A stretch of 12,392 nt of DNA from Deltaproteobacteria bacterium (GTDB lineage Bacteria; Desulfobacterota; Desulfobulbia; Desulfobulbales; BM004), in the NCBI GenBank assembly GCA_019312685.1, contig JAFDCR010000170.1, positions 1 to 12,392 of the forward strand, written 5' to 3'. Positions 1 to 7,288 of the stretch are shown piece after piece. Both the position numbers and the translations under genes were made by a program. The notes beneath the pieces are model-generated. The model was not told the origin of the DNA. It worked only from the letters and a program-made list of their open reading frames with translations, and searched no databases. The stretch's first letter is position 1. Every line of letters starts with the position of its first letter.

Positions 1-2742
1 AATGCAGTGGACAGGATATCATCCTTTCCCGAAGATGTGGAGGACCCAAGGGTCACTGTGCCGAGTCGAAAGAGGTACGTGGTCTCGCTGGCCCTCTATG
101 GAGACCAGCCAGAAGCGGTCCTGCGCGAGATGGCCGAGGTGGTGCGGGACCGTCTGCTCATGGACCCGGAGATCTCTCAGGTGGAACTCTCCGGTATCCG
201 CGACTATGAAATAAGCATTGAAATACCGCAGCATATATTGAGAGCCCACGGCCTGATCCTGGATAAGGTTGCCAATATAATCCGACGCGCATCTGTGGAT
301 GTACCGGGCGGTGCCATCCAGACAGAGGGCGGCGATGTCCTGGTGCGGGTTACGGAGCGGCGGGACGTTGGCAGGGAGTTCAGCAAGATCCCGATTATCT
401 CGACTCCTGAAGGCACGGAACTCCTGCTGGAGGATATCGCGGTCATCAGGGATGACTTTGAGGATACGGACCGGTTTGCCACCTTCAACGGCCTGCCGGC
501 TGTCCTGCTTGAGGTGTACAGGATCGGCGAGCAGACCCCTGTTGCCGTTTCAGATGCGGTTCACAACCAGATGGATGAGATCAACTCCATCTTGCCGGAA
601 GGATTGACTCTGGTCTCAAGGTACGACCGTTCAGAGATTTACCAGCAGCGGCTGGACCTGATGCTGCGCAACGGCTTTCTCGGCCTGGGTCTCGTTTTCA
701 TCCTGCTGGCGATTTTCCTGGAGACTCGACTTGCCTTCTGGGTCAGCCTGGGCATCCCCATATCATTCCTGGGCAGCTTTCTTATCCTACCGGCCCTGGG
801 CACAACCATTAACATGGTGTCAATGTTCGCCTTTATTGTCACGCTGGGAATAGTGGTGGACGATGCCATAGTGGTGGGAGAAAATGTCTACTTTAACCGT
901 CAGCAGGGCATGGGCTGGCTGGATGCTGCAATAACCGGGGCCAGAAGTATTGCCATGCCCGTGACCTTCAGCGTGCTCACCAACATGGTGACCTTCATGC
1001 CGCTCTTTTTCGTGCCCGGCTTCATGGGCAAGATATTCAAGGAAATCCCCGCCGTGGTGGTCACGGTCTTTTTTATATCACTTATTGAGAGCCTGTTCAT
1101 CCTGCCGGCTCACCTGGCCCACCAGGGCAGAAGGAAGGAGTACGGGATCTTTTTCAAGCTGCACAGCCTGCAGCAGCGGTTCAGCGGATTTTTTGTCCGC
1201 ATGATCCATACCCGCTACGGCCCCTTTCTTTCCCTGGCCCTCCGCTGGCGTTATATCAGCTTTTCAGCCGGCATCATGATACTGCTGCTGGCCTTCGGCT
1301 ACATCAAGAGCGGACGTATGGGGCTGGAACTTTTTCCAAAGATTGAATCCGATTTTGCCGCAGTCACTGCAAACCTGCCGTTCGGCACGTCGGTAAACCG
1401 GACCCGAGAGGTGCAGGAGAGACTGGTGCAGGCCGGCAAAAGGGTTGTTGAACGCATGGGCGGCGATAAGTTGTCGGAAGGGATCTATGCTTCGGTTGAG
1501 GGCAACCAGACCCAGGTCCGAATATACCTGACGCCGCCCAAGGTCCGGCCCATATCCACTGCGGAAATGACACGGCTCTGGCGGGAGGAAACGGGTGAGA
1601 TAGCCGGGCTTGAGTCGATCAAGTTCGAATCTGATGCCGGAGGACCGGGCAGGGGCGCCGCCATTTCCCTGGAGCTGAGCCACCGGGACATCAAGGTCCT
1701 GGAGTATGCCAGCGCGGAATTGGCGGCAGCCCTGGAATACTTCCCGAGTGTTGAGGATATTGATGACGGGTTTGCCGCCGGCAAACAGCAGGTGGATTTC
1801 AGGATACTGCCGGAAGCCCAGAGTCTCAACCTGCATGCCGCAGATATTGCCCGGCAGCTTCGTCAGTCATATTACGGGGCAGAGGCCCTCAGGCAGCAGC
1901 GTGGCCGCAACGAGGTCAAGGTCATGGTGCGGCTTCCCAAAGAGGAGAGGATTTCTGAATTCTACCTTGAGGAGATGATTTTGCGCACCCCGGCCGGCGG
2001 CGAAGTGCCTCTCATGGAGGCTGTTACCCTCGAAAGGGGCCGGGCCGACACCAGTATCGAGCGACGAAACGGCAGACGGGTGATCACCGTTTCCGCTGAT
2101 GTGCGTCCAAGAAGCCGGGCTGTGCAGGTTATGGAGGCACTGAATAAGGATATCATCCCCGGGCTGAGCGATCGATACCCTGGCCTGACTTACAGCTACC
2201 AGGGCCGCCAGGCTGACAGGGCTGAGAGTATCCAGAGCCTTCTGCGGGGACTTTTGATTGCCCTGATCATAATTTATGCAATGCTGGCCATACCCCTGAA
2301 CAGCTATGTCCAACCCATGATCATCATGCTCGCTATCCCCTTTGGCCTTGTAGGGGCAGTCATCGGGCATATCATCATGGGATACAGTCTGAGCGTTCTA
2401 AGTCTTTTTGGGATTGTCGCCCTGTCCGGCGTTGTGGTCAATGACTCCCTGGTGCTTATACATTTTGCTAACAAACGGTGCGGCCAGGGATGCATGGCTA
2501 TGGATGCCATACATAATGCCGCCATCCATCGCTTCCGTCCTGTAATGCTTACAACCCTGACCACGTTCGGAGGTCTTGCGCCAATGATATTCGAGACATC
2601 CCGTCAGGCGAGGTTCCTTATTCCTATGGCCATCAGCTTGGGCTATGGTATACTTTTCGCTACGGTCATAACCCTGGTTATCGTACCATCCGTATACATG
2701 ATCGTTGATGACTTCAGGAAATTGTTCGGGAGCAAGGATTGA
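1..2742 (+). CDS. RND efflux transporter permease subunit (AcrB/HAE family), 5' end missing
   Basis: This is the inner-membrane pump of a tripartite RND exporter, which uses proton entry to extrude small molecules through a periplasmic adaptor and an outer-membrane channel. The reading frame is already open at base 1 (NAVDRISSFPED), so the true start lies upstream; AcrB-type proteins run about 1,040 residues and 913 are present, so roughly 90-130 are missing, including TM1 and the start of the first porter subdomain. Visible are the periplasmic porter segments, hydrophobic TM clusters at window residues ~220-375 and ~415-440, the second periplasmic loop, and TM8-12 at ~750-905. The TM4 proton-relay dyad is present (D287-D288 in GIVVDDAIVVGEN). 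In TM10 the sequence VVVNDSLVLIHF has Asn where AcrB carries Lys940. The adaptor gene is probably upstream, outside the window. Substrate cannot be told. The family call is firm; the subfamily is not. Confidence 0.95.
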   Translation, partial: NAVDRISSFPEDVEDPRVTVPSRKRYVVSLALYGDQPEAVLREMAEVVRDRLLMDPEISQVELSGIRDYEISIEIPQHILRAHGLILDKVANIIRRASVDVPGGAIQTEGGDVLVRVTERRDVGREFSKIPIISTPEGTELLLEDIAVIRDDFEDTDRFATFNGLPAVLLEVYRIGEQTPVAVSDAVHNQMDEINSILPEGLTLVSRYDRSEIYQQRLDLMLRNGFLGLGLVFILLAIFLETRLAFWVSLGIPISFLGSFLILPALGTTINMVSMFAFIVTLGIVVDDAIVVGENVYFNRQQGMGWLDAAITGARSIAMPVTFSVLTNMVTFMPLFFVPGFMGKIFKEIPAVVVTVFFISLIESLFILPAHLAHQGRRKEYGIFFKLHSLQQRFSGFFVRMIHTRYGPFLSLALRWRYISFSAGIMILLLAFGYIKSGRMGLELFPKIESDFAAVTANLPFGTSVNRTREVQERLVQAGKRVVERMGGDKLSEGIYASVEGNQTQVRIYLTPPKVRPISTAEMTRLWREETGEIAGLESIKFESDAGGPGRGAAISLELSHRDIKVLEYASAELAAALEYFPSVEDIDDGFAAGKQQVDFRILPEAQSLNLHAADIARQLRQSYYGAEALRQQRGRNEVKVMVRLPKEERISEFYLEEMILRTPAGGEVPLMEAVTLERGRADTSIERRNGRRVITVSADVRPRSRAVQVMEALNKDIIPGLSDRYPGLTYSYQGRQADRAESIQSLLRGLLIALIIIYAMLAIPLNSYVQPMIIMLAIPFGLVGAVIGHIIMGYSLSVLSLFGIVALSGVVVNDSLVLIHFANKRCGQGCMAMDAIHNAAIHRFRPVMLTTLTTFGGLAPMIFETSRQARFLIPMAISLGYGILFATVITLVIVPSVYMIVDDFRKLFGSKD

Positions 2743-2761
2743 AGCGGATATTTCAGCACCC

Positions 2762-4018
2762 ATGAAGATCACTCTGAACCGTGAGGGTTCCAGGAACTAT
2801 ACCAAGACAAGCTATCCGGTCCGGTACGGGCGTTACTCGGAAGTAGAGCATAACGGTTACCATTACCAGTTCAACCTGAACGGCGAAATAAAGCATATTA
2901 CCGGTACAGGCCCCGACTGGCCCCACCCTGCCGAGTGGCTTAAAAGAACAGCGACAAACGACTGGCTCTACTACTCCACCGGCAATTATTATGCCGGGGT
3001 GGTTGATCTGTTCGGGGAGTATTATTTTCCCTATCCGGACTATCCGACAAACTGTCTTTTCAAGGAAAATCCCTTTGGCCGCCAAAGCGTTAAAAAGGCC
3101 CTGAATCGGGCCGAGGAAATAACCCTCCATGTTCTGGCTCAAAGCAGACAGTACACCAGTGCCGGTGATGCGGAATTGCTTGATTTTCTGGCCCGGACAG
3201 GCGGGAGCACCTCCGGCCGTATGCGAGAAAAAGCAGACAGGCTGCGCAGGATACTCAAGGCCCGGGTCACCGTGCTGCCGCCCGACTGCAGGCACGTGGA
3301 CTACGATGTTATCCCGGTGATGATCAGTGACGGCTGCCTTTATAACTGTTCTTTCTGCGAAGTGAAGTCCGGTCTGGACTTGAGATGCAGAACCAGGAAA
3401 AAAATTACAGACCAGCTCCACGGGCTGCGGGAATTTTACGGAACGGATCTGGTCAACTACAACAGCATTTATCTCGGCCAGCACGATGCCCTGGCTGGAG
3501 GGCCGGATGATATTATTTTTTCTGCTGAAACGTCCTATGAAATACTCAACATAGAGGAATCCTATATGAAGGATCCGAAACTCTTCCTTTTCGGCAGTGC
3601 AGAGTCGTTTCTGCGGATGGACAGATCCTTTTGGGCGAGTTTGGACAGGCTGCCGTTTTACACCTACGTCAACCTGGGGTTGGAGTCGTTTGATGACAGA
3701 ACCCTGGAATTTTTGAAAAAACCGGTGAACTCTCAGGTTATGCTGGAGGCGTTCCACCGCATGCTGGATCTCAATAGGCGCTGCGAGAATATTGAGATAA
3801 CGGCAAACTTTCTCCTGGGGGAGGAGCTGCCCGCAGGACATATACCAGCGCTCCTCAACAATATTGGGGAATCACTGGGGAAACATAAGGCAAAGGGCTG
3901 CATCTATATGTCCCCCCTGAAAAGCAGCAGAGACACAAAGAAACTCCTTGAGGAGTTCAGGAATATTAAGCACCGAAGCCGCATGGACACCTTTCTTTAT
4001 CTGATCCAGAAACTATGA
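2762..4018 (+). CDS. Radical SAM protein of unknown function
   Basis: This is a 418-residue protein with a radical SAM core. The cluster motif CLYNCSFC (C192, C196, C199) gives the CxxxCxxC pattern that binds a [4Fe-4S] cluster and S-adenosylmethionine. Downstream, NLGLESFDDRTLEFLKKPV (about residue 305) resembles the strand-and-helix segment of the HemN/Elp3-like group. The first ~175 residues form an extra region rich in Tyr and Trp (YHYQF, DWLYYS, EYYFPYPDYP) that I cannot assign. Further cysteines are scattered, but no second cluster motif is obvious. I chose ATG at 2762 because it falls just after the pump gene (19 nt gap); an in-frame TTG at 2705 would overlap the pump and has no better ribosome site. 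Neither start has a good Shine-Dalgarno. rtcA follows after 14 nt, suggesting one transcript. Substrate and reaction are unknown. Confidence 0.85.
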   Translation: MKITLNREGSRNYTKTSYPVRYGRYSEVEHNGYHYQFNLNGEIKHITGTGPDWPHPAEWLKRTATNDWLYYSTGNYYAGVVDLFGEYYFPYPDYPTNCLFKENPFGRQSVKKALNRAEEITLHVLAQSRQYTSAGDAELLDFLARTGGSTSGRMREKADRLRRILKARVTVLPPDCRHVDYDVIPVMISDGCLYNCSFCEVKSGLDLRCRTRKKITDQLHGLREFYGTDLVNYNSIYLGQHDALAGGPDDIIFSAETSYEILNIEESYMKDPKLFLFGSAESFLRMDRSFWASLDRLPFYTYVNLGLESFDDRTLEFLKKPVNSQVMLEAFHRMLDLNRRCENIEITANFLLGEELPAGHIPALLNNIGESLGKHKAKGCIYMSPLKSSRDTKKLLEEFRNIKHRSRMDTFLYLIQKL

Positions 4019-4032
4019 GAGGATAACGCCCA

Positions 4033-5079
4033 ATGGCTGAACCGATTTGCATAGATGGAAGTTACGGTGAAGGCGGGGGTCAGATACTGCGCACCTCGCT
4101 GGCCCTGGCTGCCATACTGAAACAGCCGGTCAGGATTGACAATATCCGGGCCAGCCGGAAAAAGTCCGGCCTGAAAACCCAGCACCTGGCAGGGGCTCTT
4201 GCCTTGGCCGAGATAACAGGAGCTGAAGTCAGCGGAGCGGAACTGCATTCCAAAAGTCTGCTTTTTACCCCGAAGACCCTGCGGGGAGGCAGGTACCGTT
4301 TCGAGATCAGTACGGCCGGTTCAGCCTGCATGCTCCTTGGAACGGTACTGCCGCCCCTGTTATTTGCCGCGGAGTCCTCTGAAATTACAATTACCGGCGG
4401 TACGCATGTGCCTTTCAGTCCGCCATTCGACTTTCTTGACAGGGTTTTTCTCCCTTTGCTGCGCAAGCTTGGCGCAGCGGTGCAGCTTGAGCTGAAACGT
4501 TGGGGATTTTATCCGAAAGGCGGCGGTGAGATAAAGGCATATGTAAAACCCTGTCGGGGACTTCAGGGGCTGCAACTTAAAGAGCGCGGTTCTCTGCAGC
4601 GGTTGAATATTTCCGCCTGCAGCGCCAATCTCCCCGGCCATATTGCTCAACGTGAGATTGCCCATTTGGAAGCATGTCTGGCTGACTATAGAGGGAAAAC
4701 CATTTCCAATGCTCTAGCCAGCCGGGCCCTCTGTCCTGGGAATTTTGTTTCCCTTGAGGCAGAGTATGTCCATACTGTTGCCGGGTTCAACGGCCTCGGA
4801 AAACGGGGCAAACCGGCAGAAGAAGTTGCCTCCGGGGTATGTCGGGACTTTATCCGTTTTGACAGGACCGGGGCAACCGTTGATCAGCACCTGGCCGACC
4901 AGATCATTCTGTACATGGCCCTTGCTCACGGTGACTCATTCTTCCTGACCCCGGAGATTACAAGCCACCTGCAGACCAATATCAATGTGATCAGGAGGTT
5001 TCTTCCGGTAAATATCAAGTTGGACAGAACGAGTGGAGCAGTGCAGATAACAGGAGCAGGAAAAGCGATTGAGAATTAA
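4033..5079 (+). CDS. rtcA: RNA 3'-terminal phosphate cyclase RtcA
   Basis: RtcA converts RNA 3'-phosphate ends to 2',3'-cyclic phosphates using ATP, through a covalent enzyme-AMP intermediate; it acts in the cytoplasm in RNA end repair. The 348-residue length matches the family (about 340). The N-terminus carries the signature IDGSYGEGGGQILRTSLAL, followed by RASRKKSGLKTQHL. The region FDRTGATVDQHLADQ places His286 at the expected adenylated position (His309 in E. coli). The C-terminus (SHLQTNINVIRRFLPV) is also typical. The Shine-Dalgarno AGAGG at 4018-4022 overlaps the stop codon of the radical SAM gene, which supports translational coupling and fixes the ATG at 4033. Neither rtcB nor the sigma-54 activator rtcR, its partners in E. 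coli, is in the window. Confidence 0.96.
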   Translation: MAEPICIDGSYGEGGGQILRTSLALAAILKQPVRIDNIRASRKKSGLKTQHLAGALALAEITGAEVSGAELHSKSLLFTPKTLRGGRYRFEISTAGSACMLLGTVLPPLLFAAESSEITITGGTHVPFSPPFDFLDRVFLPLLRKLGAAVQLELKRWGFYPKGGGEIKAYVKPCRGLQGLQLKERGSLQRLNISACSANLPGHIAQREIAHLEACLADYRGKTISNALASRALCPGNFVSLEAEYVHTVAGFNGLGKRGKPAEEVASGVCRDFIRFDRTGATVDQHLADQIILYMALAHGDSFFLTPEITSHLQTNINVIRRFLPVNIKLDRTSGAVQITGAGKAIEN

Positions 5080-5157
5080 AAAAAAATAAATGTTATTATA
5101 ATATTGGGGAATTAATAAGATCACAAAAACCAAATAAGATAAAAAAGAGGTTGGATT

Positions 5158-5700
5158 ATGAAAAGGATCAGCCAGTACTTTCTGCAGGGACTTATCTTTC
5201 TGGTTCCTCTGGCCGCAACGCTGTATGTCATTTACTGGGTCTTTGTAAAAATCGACCGGCTTCTCAACTTGCCTGTGCCGGGGGTGGGATTTATCGTTAC
5301 CGTTGTCTTTATCACCCTGATCGGGTTTGTTGCCTCAAATTTTCTGACCCGCAATGTCGTGCACCTGGTCGATAAAATCTTTGCCAGGCTTCCCTTGGTA
5401 AAGATGATCTATACAGCTATCAAGGATCTGGTGAACGCCTTTGTCGGGGACAAAAAAAGTTTCAACCGGCCGGTCGAGGTTGTCATTGACCGGGAAAGCA
5501 ACCTCAGGGTCATCGGTTTTGCGACCCGCGACAGCCTGGAGTCGATCGGCATCAAGGACAGCATGGCCGTCTACCTGCCCCAGTCCTATAATTTTGCCGG
5601 CAATCTCATTATTGTGGACCGGGAGCAGGTTACCCCCATGTCAGCTGATCCCGGCGAGGTGATGAAACTTATCGTGTCCGGCGGTGTTTCCTCAAAGTAA
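5158..5700 (+). CDS. DUF502 family membrane protein
   Basis: This 180-residue protein matches the DUF502 family, small inner-membrane proteins of unknown function common in bacteria and also found in plants. Two hydrophobic segments are visible, at residues ~9-30 (YFLQGLIFLVPLAATLYVI) and ~44-65 (VGFIVTVVFITLIGFVASNF). They are followed by the conserved LPLVKMIYTAIKDLVNAF stretch and a soluble C-terminal part with RVIGFATRDS and a YLPQSYNFAGNLIIV segment, both typical of the family. The length is normal. AGAGG at 5146-5150 sits 7 nt before the ATG, which fixes the start. It lies 78 nt after rtcA in an AT-rich spacer and could be in the same operon or have its own promoter. No clear hairpin terminator follows. 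Confidence 0.92.
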   Translation: MKRISQYFLQGLIFLVPLAATLYVIYWVFVKIDRLLNLPVPGVGFIVTVVFITLIGFVASNFLTRNVVHLVDKIFARLPLVKMIYTAIKDLVNAFVGDKKSFNRPVEVVIDRESNLRVIGFATRDSLESIGIKDSMAVYLPQSYNFAGNLIIVDREQVTPMSADPGEVMKLIVSGGVSSK

Positions 5701-5893
5701 ACAAGGTGAAGCAGAGGGATGTGCTGGACTGAATGGATCGTTTCTGGTAAAGTTGGTTTACAGGAAATGGTACAAATCGATATAACTTTTTAAATCGCAT
5801 CCAGAAAGAAGAGGAGTACCTGGGTCGCTATAATAAGCTGTTTTCTAAGGATTTTTTTTAAACAGGGCCTCTTCTGGCAGCAATGTCATTTAA

Positions 5894-5909
5894 TGGCACA
5901 GCATTTGCT
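5894..5909 (+). promoter_or_regulatory. Sigma-54 (RpoN) -24/-12 promoter
   Basis: The sequence TGGCACAGCATTTGCT matches every core position of the sigma-54 consensus (TGGCAC, five bases, TTGCW), with the invariant GG at 5895-5896 and GC at 5907-5908 ten bases apart. It lies about 75 nt upstream of the lipoprotein start, in a noncoding gap and in the right orientation. Transcription would begin near 5920. Such promoters need an ATP-driven enhancer-binding activator; no activator gene is in the window. Confidence 0.8.
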
Positions 5910-5968
5910 TAATGTTTGCTTGATAATTATATTTTTTAATATAAAGCAAATATAAAGCAGTTTACAGT

Positions 5969-5975
5969 AAGGAGG
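5969..5975 (+). promoter_or_regulatory. Ribosome binding site deciding the lipoprotein start
   Basis: AAGGAGG is a near-perfect Shine-Dalgarno. It abuts an ATG at 5976 (zero spacing, unusable) but stands 9 nt before the ATG at 5985, so the latter is the likely start. The protein then begins MFKQIKG rather than MGIMFKQ. Confidence 0.8.
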
Positions 5976-5984
5976 ATGGGTATA

Positions 5985-7133
5985 ATGTTTAAACAAATTA
6001 AAGGGTTATATTATTGCGGAGTTATTTTACTGATGACGCTGCCGTTTGTTTCCTGCGGCGGCGGTGGCGGCGGCGGAGCAGGTACCGGATTTCTTGATCT
6101 CAAACTGACCGATGCGACAACCGATGAGTACCAGGCTGTTTACGTGACCATCAACGAGGTCAGGGTAAAGCCCGAAGACCATGAGGGCTGGGAAGTACTG
6201 GAGGAGCTTAATCTGCCGCAGACATTTAATCTCCTGGAACTAGTCAACGGTGTAATGGCGGATTTGGGTATTGCTGAGCTGGAGACCGGCCATTATAACC
6301 AGATGCGGCTTATCATTGAAGACAGTGATGCAGAACCTGTGGGGCCGGAAGAGAACATTCTGGGGCATACCCATCCTTATTATAACTATTTGATTGATGC
6401 CGCCGACAATGAAATCCCGCTCAAGGTTCCCAGCGGCGGCAATACAGGCATCAAACTCGTCAGCGGATTTGATATTGAGAACAGCGGGTTTACGGAACTG
6501 GATCTTGACTTTGAAGCCCACAAGTCGATTGTCAGTAAAGGAAACGGCGGATTTTCCCTCAAACCGACAATCAAAGTTTTGGAAACCTTGGAGAATTCTA
6601 TCAGCGGTACGGTCAAAAAAGGTGATCCCATTGAGGGTGATCCCATTGGTGGTGCATTTGTCAGTGCCCAGATTTATGATGCGGATAATGATGAGGTGAT
6701 CTCGGATTACACCACCTTGAGCATCATTGACACAGGAGAATATAAACTGTATCTGCCACCTGATACCTACAATGTAGTGGTTACCATGACCGGTTATCTG
6801 CCTGCCTGCCAAGAGGTCGATGCAAATTATTATACGAATGAAATCGTAGACTTCGGTCTTGTTGTTGAAGAAGGAACAGTTGAAATTTACGGCGTTGTCT
6901 CCGGCCTGGCCGAAGATGCCGATGCCACCCTGAGCATCAGGCAGGTTGGTGTTGACTGCGGCGGGGCAGAGACCACCATCGAGGTAGCCTCGGACATTGT
7001 GACAAATGGTGAATACAGAATTACCGTGCCGGCAGGCACCTATCAGCTGGTTGCTACTGCAGGGGATGTAAGAGTGGAGCCTGAGGGTATTATCAACGCT
7101 AATGTGGAAAAGAATATTGTTTTTACGCAGTAA
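5985..7133 (+). CDS. DUF4382 lipoprotein with carboxypeptidase-regulatory-like repeats
   Basis: This is a 382-residue exported protein. A signal peptide (residues 1-23, hydrophobic core GVILLMTLPFVS) ends at a lipobox-type FVSC, with Cys24 as the likely lipidation site. Phe at -3 is not the commonest residue. Seven glycines follow the cysteine, as in many surface lipoproteins. Residues ~35-205 match DUF4382 (GFLDLKLTDATTDEYQAVYV, then an INEVRV strand and LLELVNG). From ~205 to the end there appear to be two beta-sandwich modules of the carboxypeptidase-regulatory type (ISGTVKKG...GEYKLYLPPDTYNVVV; EIYGVVSG...GEYRITVPAGTYQLVA). The role is unknown; an adhesion or carbohydrate-binding envelope role would be a guess. 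It is monocistronic: sigma-54 promoter upstream, strong terminator downstream. Confidence 0.9.
   Translation: MFKQIKGLYYCGVILLMTLPFVSCGGGGGGGAGTGFLDLKLTDATTDEYQAVYVTINEVRVKPEDHEGWEVLEELNLPQTFNLLELVNGVMADLGIAELETGHYNQMRLIIEDSDAEPVGPEENILGHTHPYYNYLIDAADNEIPLKVPSGGNTGIKLVSGFDIENSGFTELDLDFEAHKSIVSKGNGGFSLKPTIKVLETLENSISGTVKKGDPIEGDPIGGAFVSAQIYDADNDEVISDYTTLSIIDTGEYKLYLPPDTYNVVVTMTGYLPACQEVDANYYTNEIVDFGLVVEEGTVEIYGVVSGLAEDADATLSIRQVGVDCGGAETTIEVASDIVTNGEYRITVPAGTYQLVATAGDVRVEPEGIINANVEKNIVFTQ
6621..6650 (+). repeat. 15-bp tandem duplication inside the lipoprotein gene
   Basis: GGTGATCCCATTG occurs at 6621-6633 and again at 6636-6648, a 15-nt period with 13 of 15 bases identical. It encodes GDPIE-GDPIG, so the frame is kept and the loop at the junction to the first C-terminal repeat module is lengthened by five residues. 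Confidence 0.85.
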
Positions 7134-7167
7134 TCAATGAAATAATAATAAAACACGAGTAATATCC

Positions 7168-7201
7168 ACCCCTGTTAACATTTGGTTGACAGGGGTTTTT
7201 T
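7168..7201 (+). terminator. Intrinsic terminator of the DUF4382 lipoprotein gene
   Basis: ACCCCTGTTAAC (7168-7179) pairs with GTTGACAGGGGT (7185-7196): 12 bp with one G-U pair around a 5-nt loop, running straight into six T residues (7196-7201). It starts 35 nt after the stop codon, so it ends the single-gene unit begun at the sigma-54 promoter. Confidence 0.92.
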
Positions 7202-7288
7202 ATGCCCCAAAAAGTTGCAAAATCGTTCGTCCCGCATCTGAAGGTTATCGGGAAAGAAAAACTTTACTAGACAATAACCTCTTAAAAC

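Noticed and set aside
2753..3841. 362-codon minus-strand frame opposite the radical SAM gene
   Set aside because: It is the antisense of a gene with a clear radical SAM motif; the translation shows no domain.
5069..5102. Possible sigma-70 promoter before the DUF502 gene (TTGAGA with TATTAT or TATAAT)
   Set aside because: The -10-like hexamers are good, but the spacings are 19 and 22 nt in an AT-rich gap where such matches arise by chance.
5838..5865. CTGTTT/AAACAG repeat around a T-run as a terminator for the DUF502 gene
   Set aside because: The stem is six mostly A-T pairs with a 16-nt loop, and the T-run is in the loop rather than after the stem.
6055..6075. GGC-type triplet run after the lipobox as a phase-variation tract
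   Set aside because: Triplet changes would keep the frame, the run is interrupted by GGT, and glycine linkers after the lipid cysteine are common.
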